The notes under the pieces were generated by a model that saw only the letters and a list, made by a program, of their open reading frames with translations, made no database searches and was not told where the DNA came from. Position numbers and translations under genes: made by a program. 64,000 nucleotides of DNA from Albimonas donghaensis (GTDB taxonomy: Bacteria > Pseudomonadota > Alphaproteobacteria > Rhodobacterales > Rhodobacteraceae), in NCBI RefSeq assembly GCF_900106695.1, contig NZ_FNMZ01000001.1, forward strand, positions 372,001 through 436,000, read 5' to 3'. Positions 17,885 through 26,196 of this stretch are shown piece by piece; the first letter of the stretch is position 1; each line of letters begins with the position of its first letter.

Positions 17885-18901
17885 ATGTCCTCCACCACGC
17901 TTCGCGCGGCGCTTGTCGCCGCCGCCTCCGCCGCGGCGCTCGCCGCCCCCGCCCACGCCCAGGAGAAGGTGAAATTCGGGACCAACTGGGTCGCCCAGGC
18001 CGAGCACGGCGGCTACTATCAGGCCATCGCCGACGGGACCTTCGCCGATTGCGGCATCGAGGTCGAGATCGTCCCCGGCGGCCCCCAGGTGAACAACCGG
18101 GCGCTGATGCTGGCCGGCAAGATCGACTTCTCCATGGGCGGCAACATGCTGCAGGCCTTCTCGGCGGTGCGCGAGGGCATCCCCCTCAAGGTCGTCGCCG
18201 CGCATTTCCAGAAAGAGCCGCAGGTCATCCTGACCCATCCCGGCGCCGCCTCGTCCTTCGAGGATCTCGCCAATCTCGACACGCTGTTCATCGGCGACAA
18301 CGGCTACCAGTCGTTCTACCGCTGGATGATGACCGCCTACGGTTTCAAGGCCGAGACGCGCAAGCCCTACACCTTCAACCCCGCGCCCTTCATCGCCGAC
18401 GTGAAGTCGGGCCAGCAGGGCTATGTCACGTCCGAGCCCTTCGCGGTGGAGACCGAGGGCGGTTTCAAGCCTGACGTCTACGTGCTCGCCGACGCCGGCT
18501 TCTCCACCTACGCCACGACGGTGGAGACCATGCAGGCCACCATCGACGCCAAGCCCGAAGTGGTGAAGTGCTTCGTGGAGGCCTCCTCGATCGGCTGGGC
18601 CAACTACCTCTACGGCGACCCGTCGGCCGGCAACGCCCTGATCCAGGCCGACAACACCGACATGTCGGACGAGCAGATCGCCTTCTCGATCCAGGCGATG
18701 AAGGACTACGGCATCGTCGACTCGGGCGATTCCGAGACCATGGGCATCGGCGTCATGACCGACGCCAAGATGCAGGACTTCCACGACAAGATGGTCGAGG
18801 CCGGCGTGATCGAGCCGGGCCTGGACCTGTCCAAGGTCTACACGACCGAGTTCTCCAACACCGGCGTGGCGCTGGAGACGAAGAAGAAGCTGGTCGAGTG
18901 A
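17885..18901 (+). CDS. ABC transporter substrate-binding protein, NMT1/THI5-like
   Basis: A 338-residue periplasmic protein. Residues 1-26 form a signal peptide ending AHAQE. The mature domain has the NMT1/THI5/SsuA layout: VKFGTNWVAQAEHGGYYQAIADGTF, VEIVPGGPQVNNRALMLAGKIDFSMGG and the hinge region VTSEPFAVETEGGFKPDVYVL. Such receptors bind thiamine-precursor pyrimidines, riboflavin, sulfonates or other small aromatics. It heads an operon with ATPase, permease and five catabolic-looking genes, so the ligand is probably the substrate of those enzymes. The downstream ATPase start overlaps its stop by GTGA. Confidence 0.9.
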   Translation: MSSTTLRAALVAAASAAALAAPAHAQEKVKFGTNWVAQAEHGGYYQAIADGTFADCGIEVEIVPGGPQVNNRALMLAGKIDFSMGGNMLQAFSAVREGIPLKVVAAHFQKEPQVILTHPGAASSFEDLANLDTLFIGDNGYQSFYRWMMTAYGFKAETRKPYTFNPAPFIADVKSGQQGYVTSEPFAVETEGGFKPDVYVLADAGFSTYATTVETMQATIDAKPEVVKCFVEASSIGWANYLYGDPSAGNALIQADNTDMSDEQIAFSIQAMKDYGIVDSGDSETMGIGVMTDAKMQDFHDKMVEAGVIEPGLDLSKVYTTEFSNTGVALETKKKLVE

Positions 18902-19743
18902 CGGACGCGCACGCGACTCCGGGGGCGGCGGGCGATCCCGCCGCCCCCCTGACGGATGCGGCGGCGGCGCGGGCGGCGCGGGCCCCCGTGCTGTCCATCC
19001 GCAATGTCACCAAGGTCTTCGGCGGCGACGTGATCGCGCTGCGCGGCATGTCGCTGGATGTGCGGCAGGGGGATTTCATCTCGCTGCTCGGCCCGTCCGG
19101 CTGCGGCAAGTCCACGGCGCTGCGGCTGGTGGCGGGGCTGACGCACCCGACCGCCGGCAAGATCGCCTGGGAAGGGCAGGGGGCGGGGCCCGACGACGGC
19201 GGGCTCGGCGTGGTGTTCCAGGAACCCACCCTGATGCCCTGGGCCACCGTGGAGCATAACGTCTGGCTGCCGCTGCGCCTGAAGGGGCGCAGGTTCGCCG
19301 ACTGCAAGGCCGATATCGACGACGCGCTGGCCACCGTGGGCCTGTCCGGCTTCGGAAAGGCCTACCCGCGCGAGCTTTCGGGCGGCATGAAGATGCGCGT
19401 CTCCATCGCGCGGGCCATGGTGACGAGGCCCCGGCTGATCCTGATGGACGAGCCCTTCGCCGCGCTGGACGAGATCACCCGCTTCAAGCTCAACAACGAC
19501 CTGCTGGCCATGCGCGCCAAGCTGAACTGCACGGTGATCTTCGTGACCCATTCGGTGTTCGAGAGCGTGTTCCTCTCGGACCGGATCGTGGTCATGGCGG
19601 CCCGTCCGGGCCGGGTCATCGCCGAGCTGAACGTGGACGAGCCCTATCCCCGCACCGAGGACTTCCGGACCTCGGCCGACTACGCCGCCCAGTGCCGCGC
19701 CACGTCCGACGCGCTGGGGCTCGCGATGGAGGGCGCGCATTGA
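18898..19743 (+). CDS. ABC transporter ATP-binding protein
   Basis: A 281-residue ATPase of the SsuB/TauB class. Walker A is GPSGCGKST, the Q-loop is VFQEPTLMPW, the signature LSGGMKMRVSIARAM, Walker B LILMDEPFAALD and the H-loop FVTHSVFES. The start is taken as GTG 18898, which overlaps the previous stop. Residues 1-35 are Ala/Pro rich. Powers import with the neighbouring permease. Confidence 0.93.
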   Translation: MTDAHATPGAAGDPAAPLTDAAAARAARAPVLSIRNVTKVFGGDVIALRGMSLDVRQGDFISLLGPSGCGKSTALRLVAGLTHPTAGKIAWEGQGAGPDDGGLGVVFQEPTLMPWATVEHNVWLPLRLKGRRFADCKADIDDALATVGLSGFGKAYPRELSGGMKMRVSIARAMVTRPRLILMDEPFAALDEITRFKLNNDLLAMRAKLNCTVIFVTHSVFESVFLSDRIVVMAARPGRVIAELNVDEPYPRTEDFRTSADYAAQCRATSDALGLAMEGAH

Positions 19744-20621
19744 CCGTCAAGGACACCGACCCGACCCTGATCGACGCGGAGGAGCTGGCTCGCCAGCGGT
19801 CCCAGCGGCTCGACCGCACCGCGCGCTGGCTGCTGCCGGCGCTGATGCTGATCGGCGCCGTCGCCTTCTGGCAATGGCGGGTCGAGGCGGCGCAGATCCC
19901 GCATTACATCCTGCCCAGCCCGACGCGCGTCTGGGCCGCGCTGGTCGAGAACGCGGCCACCCTGTTCGATTCCTGGCTCATCACCGTGCAGACCACCCTG
20001 CTGGCCCTGATCGCCGCGGTGATCGGCGGGGCGGGGCTGGCGATGATCTTCAACCAGTCCCGCTGGGCGGAGATGAGCTTCTACCCCTTCGCGGTGATCC
20101 TTCAGGTCACGCCCGTGGTCGCGGTGGCGCCGCTGATCCTGATCTATGTCTCCGACATCGACCTCGGCGTCTTCGTGATCCCCGAAAAGGTGGTGGGGAT
20201 GCTGATCGTGTCCTGGATCGTGGCCTTCTTCCCGATCCTGTCGAACTCGACGCTGGGCCTGCGGTCGGCCGACCACAACCTGCGCGACCTGTTCTCCATC
20301 TACGGCGCGACGCGCTGGCAGCGGCTGCGCTACTTGCAGATCCCCGCCGCGCTGCCCTATTTCCTCGGCGGCCTGCGGATCGCCGGCGGCCTGTCGCTGA
20401 TCGGCGCCGTGGTCGCGGAATTCGTGGCCGGCACCGGGGGCATGGGCTCGGGCCTCGCCTTCCGGATCCTGGAGGCGAATTACCGGCTCAAGACCGACCT
20501 CGCCTTCGCGGCCCTGATCCTGATCGCGCTGACCGGGGTCCTGATCTTCGCGGTGCTGTCCCTTGTCAGCCATCTCCTGCTGCGCAAGTGGCACGAGAGC
20601 GCCATCAAACGAGAGGTGTGA
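19740..20621 (+). CDS. ABC transporter permease, SsuC/TauC-like
   Basis: A 293-residue inner-membrane permease. It begins at TTG 19740, overlapping the ATPase stop as TTGA, giving a polar N-terminus before the first helix (WLLPALMLIGAVAFW). The binding-protein-dependent transport signature (EAA loop) is LFSIYGATRWQRLRYLQIPAALPYFLGGLRIAGG, and VVAEFVAGTGGMGSGLAFRI matches SsuC/ThiX permeases. An insertion between helices (SDIDLGVFVIPEKVVGM) lengthens the usual loop. Confidence 0.92.
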   Translation: MTVKDTDPTLIDAEELARQRSQRLDRTARWLLPALMLIGAVAFWQWRVEAAQIPHYILPSPTRVWAALVENAATLFDSWLITVQTTLLALIAAVIGGAGLAMIFNQSRWAEMSFYPFAVILQVTPVVAVAPLILIYVSDIDLGVFVIPEKVVGMLIVSWIVAFFPILSNSTLGLRSADHNLRDLFSIYGATRWQRLRYLQIPAALPYFLGGLRIAGGLSLIGAVVAEFVAGTGGMGSGLAFRILEANYRLKTDLAFAALILIALTGVLIFAVLSLVSHLLLRKWHESAIKREV

Positions 20622-20626
20622 GCCCC

Positions 20627-21907
20627 GTGGACTTCCTCGACCTGCCCGAGGCCAAACGCCTGCGGCTGATGAACCTGCGCGCCCCCGGCCCCCTGCTGGG
20701 CCGCCCCGGCGACCTGGTGGCGACCGACCTGACCATCGAGGACGGCCGCATCGTCGAGAACGACGCCCGCGCCGACGAGGTCGAGATCGACATGGGCGGG
20801 CGCATCATTTTCCCGTGCTTCATCGACGCCCATACCCATATCGACAAGGGCCATATCTGGGCCCGCTCCCCCAATCCCGACGGCACCTTCATGGGGGCGC
20901 TGGAGACGGTGGGCGACGACCGCCGCGCCCGCTGGACGGCGGAGGACGTGCGCCGCCGCGCCGATTTCGCCCTGCGCTGCGCCTGGGCGCATGGCACCAA
21001 GGCGGTGCGCACCCATCTCGACAGCTCCCCCCCGCAGGAGGACGTCTCCTGGCCCGTGTTCCGCGAACTGCGTGAGGACTGGGCCGGCTGCATCGACCTT
21101 CAGGCCGTGTCGCTGACCGGCATCGACTTCGTCGGCGACACGCCGGCCTGGCGCGATCTGGCGCAGGTGGTGAAGGGCTCGGGCGGGGTGCTGGGGGCGG
21201 TGACCTACCCGGTGGCGGACATCGACCGGCGGCTCGACATCTTCTTCGAAACCGCGGGCACGCTCGGCCTCGACGCCGATTTCCACGTGGACGAGACCAT
21301 GGACCCGAACTCCGCCACCCTGCGCGCCATCGCGCGGGCGGTGGGGCGGACCGGCTTCACGGGCAAGGTGAATTGCGGGCATTGCTGCTCGCTCTCCACC
21401 CAGGAGGAATCCGTGGCGCTGGAGACGCTGGACTACTGCGCCGGCGCAGGCCTCTCGATCACCTCGCTGCCCATGTGCAACATGTATCTTCAGGACCGCC
21501 GCAACGGTCGGACGCCGCGCGGCCGGGGCGTCACGCTGGTTCACGAGGCCCGCGCCCGGGGCATCCCGGTGATCTTCGCCTCCGACAACACCCGCGATCC
21601 GTTCTACGCCTATGGCGACCTCGACATGCTGGAGGTGATGCGCGAGGCGACCCGCATCTGCCACCTGGATCACTCACGCGAGGACTGGGCCGAGGCCTTC
21701 CTCACCGCCCCCGCCGCCGCCTGCGGGTTCGAGACGCCCAGCCTCGACCCCGGCGCGCCGGCCGACCTGGTGATCTGCCGCGCCCGGTCCTGGACCGAGC
21801 TTTTCGCCCGCCCCCAGTCCGACCGCATGGTCCTGCGCGCCGGCCGCGCCATCGACCGCGCGCTGCCCGACTACGCCGAACTCGACGACCTGATGGAGCC
21901 CGCATGA
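20627..21907 (+). CDS. Cytosine-deaminase-like amidohydrolase
   Basis: A 426-residue metal-dependent hydrolase of the cytosine/isoguanine deaminase type. Metal ligands: DAHTHIDKGHIW (H-x-H), the His of DADFHVDETMDPNS with catalytic Glu-like context, NCGHCCSLS and the Asp in FASDNTRDPFYAYGD. This matches CodA-type TIM-barrel enzymes. Two starts compete: GTG 20618, overlapping the permease stop, and GTG 20627, better spaced from GAGAGG; I chose 20627. In this operon it may deaminate or hydrolyse the imported heterocycle. Confidence 0.87.
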   Translation: MDFLDLPEAKRLRLMNLRAPGPLLGRPGDLVATDLTIEDGRIVENDARADEVEIDMGGRIIFPCFIDAHTHIDKGHIWARSPNPDGTFMGALETVGDDRRARWTAEDVRRRADFALRCAWAHGTKAVRTHLDSSPPQEDVSWPVFRELREDWAGCIDLQAVSLTGIDFVGDTPAWRDLAQVVKGSGGVLGAVTYPVADIDRRLDIFFETAGTLGLDADFHVDETMDPNSATLRAIARAVGRTGFTGKVNCGHCCSLSTQEESVALETLDYCAGAGLSITSLPMCNMYLQDRRNGRTPRGRGVTLVHEARARGIPVIFASDNTRDPFYAYGDLDMLEVMREATRICHLDHSREDWAEAFLTAPAAACGFETPSLDPGAPADLVICRARSWTELFARPQSDRMVLRAGRAIDRALPDYAELDDLMEPA

Positions 21908-23301
21908 CCCCCAACGTCCTCGCCGCCAAGGAGGCGCTGTCGCATCTGGACCTGGACGACAAGCCGGCCTCCGTCAAAGCCAAGAGCCGGGATTTCTTCT
22001 GGTATTCGCCGGTGCTGAAATCCCGCCTCGACCATCTGGTCGGGGATTTCGTGGTCTCGCCCCGCAACGAGGCCGAGGTGATCGAGGTCCTGAAGGTCTG
22101 CTTCGAACATGACGTGCCGGTCACCACCCGCGGCTCGGGCACCGGCAATTACGGGCAGGCCATGCCGCTCGCCGGCGGCTGCGTCCTGCACATGCGCCAC
22201 ATGAACAAGGTCAAGGAGATCCATCCCGGCCGCGCCATCGTGGAGCCGGGCTGCATCCTGCGCGACATGGACGCCGAGATCATCCGCGCCTCGGGGCAGG
22301 AGATCCGCATGTTCTCCTCCACCTACGCCACCGCCACCGTGGGCGGCTTCATCGCCGGCGGCTCGGGGGGCGTGGGCTCGGTCCGCTGGGGGCAGCTGCG
22401 CGACCTGGGCAACATCCTGCGCCTGCGCGTGGTGACCATGGAGGCCGAGCCCCGCGTGCTGGAATTCACCGGGGAGGAGCTGCACCGCGTCTCCCACGCC
22501 TACGGCACCAACGGCATCATCACCGAGATCGAGCTGCCGCTCGCCCCCGCCTACGAGTGGACCGACGTGCTGGTCGGCTTCGACGACTTCATGGACGGCG
22601 CCCAGTGGGCCGAGGCGCTGGGCAACGAGGACGGCATCCTCACCAAGCTGATCACTCCGGTCGAGGCGCCGATCCCCCACGACTATTTCCTGCGCATCAA
22701 GGACCGCATCCGCCCCGACCAGTCGGTGGTGATCGTGATGGTGGCGCCGCATGCCATGGACGCCTTCATGACCTTCACCCGCCGTCACAAGGGGGCGGAG
22801 ATCATCTATCGGTCCGACAAGGTGACGGCGGAGGAGAAGAAGGCCTTCGGCGTCGCCTACGAGTACGCCTGGAACCACACCACCCTGCGCGGGCTGCGGG
22901 TGGACCCGACCATCACCTATCTCCAGGTCCGCTACGAGGATCTGGCCCAGGTGCAGGCCATCCGCGACCGTTTCGGCGCCGAGGTCCCCCAGCATCTCGA
23001 AGGCATCCGCATGAACGGGCGGATGCGCTTCGCCGGCCTCCCCGTGGTGCGCTTCACCACCGAGGAACGGCTGGAGGAGATCGTGCGCATCCACGAGGAC
23101 ATGGGCTGCATGATCTTCAACCCGCACCGCTACACGCTGGAGGAAGGCGGCCGACAGTCCGCGGATGAGCGGCAGCTCGCCTTCAAGCGCGAGGCCGACC
23201 CCAAGGGCCTGCTCAATCCGGGGAAAATGATCACCTGGGACGCACCCGACTTCACCTATTCCGAAGTCTATCGCTACGCGGGCATGAGACCGGCGGGCTG
23301 A
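21904..23301 (+). CDS. FAD-binding oxidoreductase (GlcD/FAD_binding_4 type)
   Basis: A 465-residue flavoprotein. The PCMH-type FAD domain has FVVSPRNEAEVIEVLKVC, VPVTTRGSGTGNYGQAMPLAGGCVLHMRHMNKV and SSTYATATVGGFIAGGSGGVGSVRWGQL. The C-terminus ends FKREADPKGLLNPGKMITWD, as in D-lactate/glycolate dehydrogenase-like enzymes. It overlaps the amidohydrolase by ATGA. A hydroxy-acid or ring-carbon oxidation is plausible; the true substrate is unknown. Confidence 0.9.
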   Translation: MTPNVLAAKEALSHLDLDDKPASVKAKSRDFFWYSPVLKSRLDHLVGDFVVSPRNEAEVIEVLKVCFEHDVPVTTRGSGTGNYGQAMPLAGGCVLHMRHMNKVKEIHPGRAIVEPGCILRDMDAEIIRASGQEIRMFSSTYATATVGGFIAGGSGGVGSVRWGQLRDLGNILRLRVVTMEAEPRVLEFTGEELHRVSHAYGTNGIITEIELPLAPAYEWTDVLVGFDDFMDGAQWAEALGNEDGILTKLITPVEAPIPHDYFLRIKDRIRPDQSVVIVMVAPHAMDAFMTFTRRHKGAEIIYRSDKVTAEEKKAFGVAYEYAWNHTTLRGLRVDPTITYLQVRYEDLAQVQAIRDRFGAEVPQHLEGIRMNGRMRFAGLPVVRFTTEERLEEIVRIHEDMGCMIFNPHRYTLEEGGRQSADERQLAFKREADPKGLLNPGKMITWDAPDFTYSEVYRYAGMRPAG

Positions 23302-23406
23302 GCCCCGCCGCCTCTTCCCGGCGGGGCGGGAGGGGGGATGCGCCGACCTCCCCGCCGCCCACCGGCGCCGCGGAGGATCGCGGCCCCGGCACGCAAGGGT
23401 CCCGCC

Positions 23407-24096
23407 ATGCGCGCCCTCCTGATCTACTGCCACCCGTCGCCCGAAAGCTTCAACCACGCCATCGCCGAAACCGTGACCGACCGCCTGCGCCGCGGCGGGG
23501 CGGAGGTGCGGGTGCTCGACCTTTACGGCGAGGATTTCGACCCGGTGATGACCCGCCCCCGGTGGGAGGGCTATGACGGCGACAGCCCCGACCATGCGGC
23601 GCTCGCCCCCCATGTGGAGGCCCTGCGCTGGGCCGACACGCTGGTTTTCGTCTACCCGACCTGGTGGTATGGCCCGCCCGCGATGCTGAAAGGCTGGCTG
23701 GACCGGGCGATGCTGCCCTCGGTCGCCTTCAACCTGCCCGAGGCCGGGCCGATCACGCCGGCGCTCACCCATATCCGGCGGCTGGCGGTGTTCACCACCT
23801 GCGGCGCCTCGCGCTGGCTGACCTGGGCGATGGGCTCGCCGGGGCGGCGGATCCTGCTGCGGGGGCTGCGCAGTTGCTGCGCGCCGACCTGCCGGCGGCA
23901 CTTCGCGGCGCATTACGCCATGGACGCCTCCACGCCCGAAAGCCGCGCCCGGCATCTTGCGCGCGTGATCCGGGAATGCGACCGGATGCTGACCGGCGCC
24001 GGTCTGCGCGGCGCCCGCGCGCCCGCCGGGGCCTCGGCCGCGGCCGAAGCCGGCCGCCGCGCGCTTGCGCCCAAGGGAGACCCCGCTGATGCCTGA
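23407..24096 (+). CDS. NAD(P)H quinone oxidoreductase, flavodoxin fold
   Basis: A 229-residue flavodoxin-like NAD(P)H oxidoreductase (Flavodoxin_2). MRALLIYCHPSPESFNHAIAETV is the FMN phosphate region, VLDLYGEDFDPVM, then DTLVFVYPTWWYGPPAMLKGWLDRAMLP, the classic active-site loop. After residue 200 the sequence is Ala-rich and probably disordered. Its 3' end overlaps the next gene start (24089). May recycle electrons for, or reduce a quinonoid product of, the neighbouring oxidative enzymes. Confidence 0.88.
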   Translation: MRALLIYCHPSPESFNHAIAETVTDRLRRGGAEVRVLDLYGEDFDPVMTRPRWEGYDGDSPDHAALAPHVEALRWADTLVFVYPTWWYGPPAMLKGWLDRAMLPSVAFNLPEAGPITPALTHIRRLAVFTTCGASRWLTWAMGSPGRRILLRGLRSCCAPTCRRHFAAHYAMDASTPESRARHLARVIRECDRMLTGAGLRGARAPAGASAAAEAGRRALAPKGDPADA

Positions 24097-25063
24097 CGCC
24101 CCCGCCATCCCGCTGTTCGACTTCTCGCGCTTCCGCGAGGGGGACGCCGCCGCCCGCGCCGCCTTCGCCGCCGAGCTTGGCGCCGCCTGCCGCGACACCG
24201 GCTTCTTCCTGCTGGAGAACACCGGCATCCTGAACGCCCGGCGCACGGCGATCTTCTCCGTGGCCCGCGGGTTCTTCGCGCTGGAGCAGGCGAAGAAGGA
24301 CGCCGTGGCCATCGCGCATTCGGCGCATAACCGCGGCTACGTCGCCCAGAAGGTCGAGGCGCTGGACCCCGCCTCCGGCCAGGCCGACGCGAAGGAGGCG
24401 TTCAATATCGGGCTCGACCTCGCCCCGGATCACCCGTCGGTGGTGGCGGGCGAGCCGTTCCGCGGCGTGAATCTCTGGCCCGAAGGGGCGCCGGCCTTCA
24501 AGCCCGAATGCCTCGGCTGGTATGACGCCTGCCTGGCGCTGGGGCTGGAGCTTCACCAGGCCTTCGCGCTGGATCTCGGCCTGCCGGAGGACTGGTTCGC
24601 AGACAAGTTCCGCGCGCCGATGGCGACCCTGCGCCTGCTGCGCTATCCCGCCGCGGGCGCCGACGCGAAAGGCGGGATCGGCGCCGGCGCGCATTCCGAC
24701 TACGGCTCGGTGACGCTGCTGGCCACCGACGGCGTGGCCGGGCTGCAGGTGCAGCCGCGGGCCCTGCGCGGCACGGACGAATGGCTCGACGTGCCCTCCG
24801 TGCCCGGCGCCTTCGTGGTCAATATCGGCGACTGCCTGCAGCGCTGGACCAACGACCTCTACGTCTCGACCCCGCACCGGGTGCTGGCCCCGGCGCAGGA
24901 GCGGTGCTCGGTCGCCTTCTTCCTCGACCCGGACCCCGACGCGGTGATCGAGGCGCCCTCGGTCTGCCTCGCGCCCGGCGAGGCGCCCCGCCACGCGCCG
25001 ATCACCGGGGCCGAGCACCTGTCCGAGCGTCTGAACGCCACCTATGCGCACCGCGCGAACTGA
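24089..25063 (+). CDS. Isopenicillin-N-synthase-family 2OG-Fe(II) oxygenase
   Basis: A 324-residue DIOX_N/2OG-FeII_Oxy enzyme. The N-terminal DIOX_N part is FDFSRFREGDAAARAAFAAELGAACRDTGFFLLENTG. The Fe(II) triad is in HSDYGSVTLL (His, Asp) and STPHRVL (His), with the downstream Arg of ERCSVAFFL for 2-oxoglutarate. ATG 24089 follows AAGGGAG and lies inside the upstream coding end. Likely hydroxylates an intermediate of the heterocycle pathway. Confidence 0.9.
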   Translation: MPDAPAIPLFDFSRFREGDAAARAAFAAELGAACRDTGFFLLENTGILNARRTAIFSVARGFFALEQAKKDAVAIAHSAHNRGYVAQKVEALDPASGQADAKEAFNIGLDLAPDHPSVVAGEPFRGVNLWPEGAPAFKPECLGWYDACLALGLELHQAFALDLGLPEDWFADKFRAPMATLRLLRYPAAGADAKGGIGAGAHSDYGSVTLLATDGVAGLQVQPRALRGTDEWLDVPSVPGAFVVNIGDCLQRWTNDLYVSTPHRVLAPAQERCSVAFFLDPDPDAVIEAPSVCLAPGEAPRHAPITGAEHLSERLNATYAHRAN

Positions 25064-25076
25064 AGGAGGGGGACTG

Positions 25077-25889
25077 ATGCGCCGCCTGCACTGGTCGGAT
25101 TACTCGACCCTGGACTACGCCGATATCGACCCCGCGAAGACCATCGCGATCCTGCCCACCGCGGCGATCGAGCAGCATGGCCCGCATCTGCCGGTCGGCG
25201 TGGATACCGAGATCAATCTCGGCATGCTGCGCGAGGTCTGCGCGCGGGTTCCCGACGATCTGGATATCCGCATCCTGCCGGTGCAGGCGGTGGGCAAGTC
25301 CAACGAGCATCTGCATGCGCCCGGCACCCTGACGCTTTCGGCCGAGACGGCGCTGAAGGCCTGGGTGGAGATCGGCCTGTCGGTGGCGCGGGCCGGGGTG
25401 CGCAAGCTGGTCGTCGTGAACTCCCATGGCGGCAACCTGGACCTGGTGTCGATCCTGACGCGGGAGCTGCGGGTGCGGGCCGGGATGCTGGCCGTGCGCT
25501 GCCAATGGGGCGCCTTCGGCCATCCCGAAGGCCTGCTGTCCGAGCGCGAGCGGACCTACGGGATCCATGGCGGCGACGCCGAGACCTCCCTGATGCTGCA
25601 TTTCCGGCCGGAACTGGTGCGCATGGACCGCGCGAAGGATTTCGTCTCCTCCGCCGAGGGGATGGGGGATTTCCGCTGGCTGCGGCCGACGGGCTCGGTG
25701 GCCTATGGCTGGACCGCGCGCGACCTGAACCCGGACGGGACGGTGGGGGACGCGTCGGTGGCGACGGCGGAGAAGGGGGCCGCGATCGCGGCGCACCAGG
25801 CGCGGGGCTTCATCGAGCTGCTGCGCGAGGTCGAGACGGTCGATCTGGAGCGCTTCGCGGCATTCGCCGAGCCCGCTCCCGGCGCCTGA
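25077..25889 (+). CDS. Creatininase-family amidohydrolase
   Basis: A 270-residue member of the creatininase superfamily, whose members hydrolyse cyclic or linear amide bonds (creatinine, formamidopyrimidines). Metal-site motifs: TAAIEQHGPHLPVGVDTEI, VGKSNEHLHAPGTLTLS, VVNSHGGNLDL and GIHGGDAETSLML. A good GAAGGAGG ribosome site precedes ATG 25077. As the last gene of the operon it could open a ring or remove a side group from the imported compound. True creatinine activity is not implied. Confidence 0.9.
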   Translation: MRRLHWSDYSTLDYADIDPAKTIAILPTAAIEQHGPHLPVGVDTEINLGMLREVCARVPDDLDIRILPVQAVGKSNEHLHAPGTLTLSAETALKAWVEIGLSVARAGVRKLVVVNSHGGNLDLVSILTRELRVRAGMLAVRCQWGAFGHPEGLLSERERTYGIHGGDAETSLMLHFRPELVRMDRAKDFVSSAEGMGDFRWLRPTGSVAYGWTARDLNPDGTVGDASVATAEKGAAIAAHQARGFIELLREVETVDLERFAAFAEPAPGA

Positions 25890-26196
25890 AACCCGCAGGT
25901 CCCGAAGCGGCGTCGCGGAGCCTTTCCGCGCACGGGGGGGCGGGTGGCGGGCGTGGCCGCGGCGAGACTGCTGCGGCCCGGCCCGGCCCGGGCGAGCGTG
26001 GCGAGGGGGGCGAGCGTGGCGAGCGTGGCGAGAGGGCCGGCGCAGCTCGCCCGCGCCGGCCTGGGGCCGTCGCCCCGCCGGGCTTCGCCCGCCGGACGTC
26101 CCGGCGAAGCCGGGCCGGGGCGAGGGGAGCGCGAGGGGCCCGGCGTCCTTCCCTGTGGGGACGCGCGCCGCCGGGCGCCTGGCGGGACCGGCGGGA
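25890..26196. other. GC-rich intergenic region with simple repeats
   Basis: A 307-bp stretch between convergent genes. It contains several near-tandem copies of a GGCGAGCGT-type unit at 25990-26032. No terminator stem with a T-run is obvious and no protein frame looks real. I see nothing else in it. Confidence 0.4.

Noticed and set aside
25077-25889. Calling the operon a creatinine degradation pathway because of the creatininase-family gene.
   Set aside because: No creatinase, sarcosine oxidase or hydantoinase genes are present, and the family includes other amide hydrolases.
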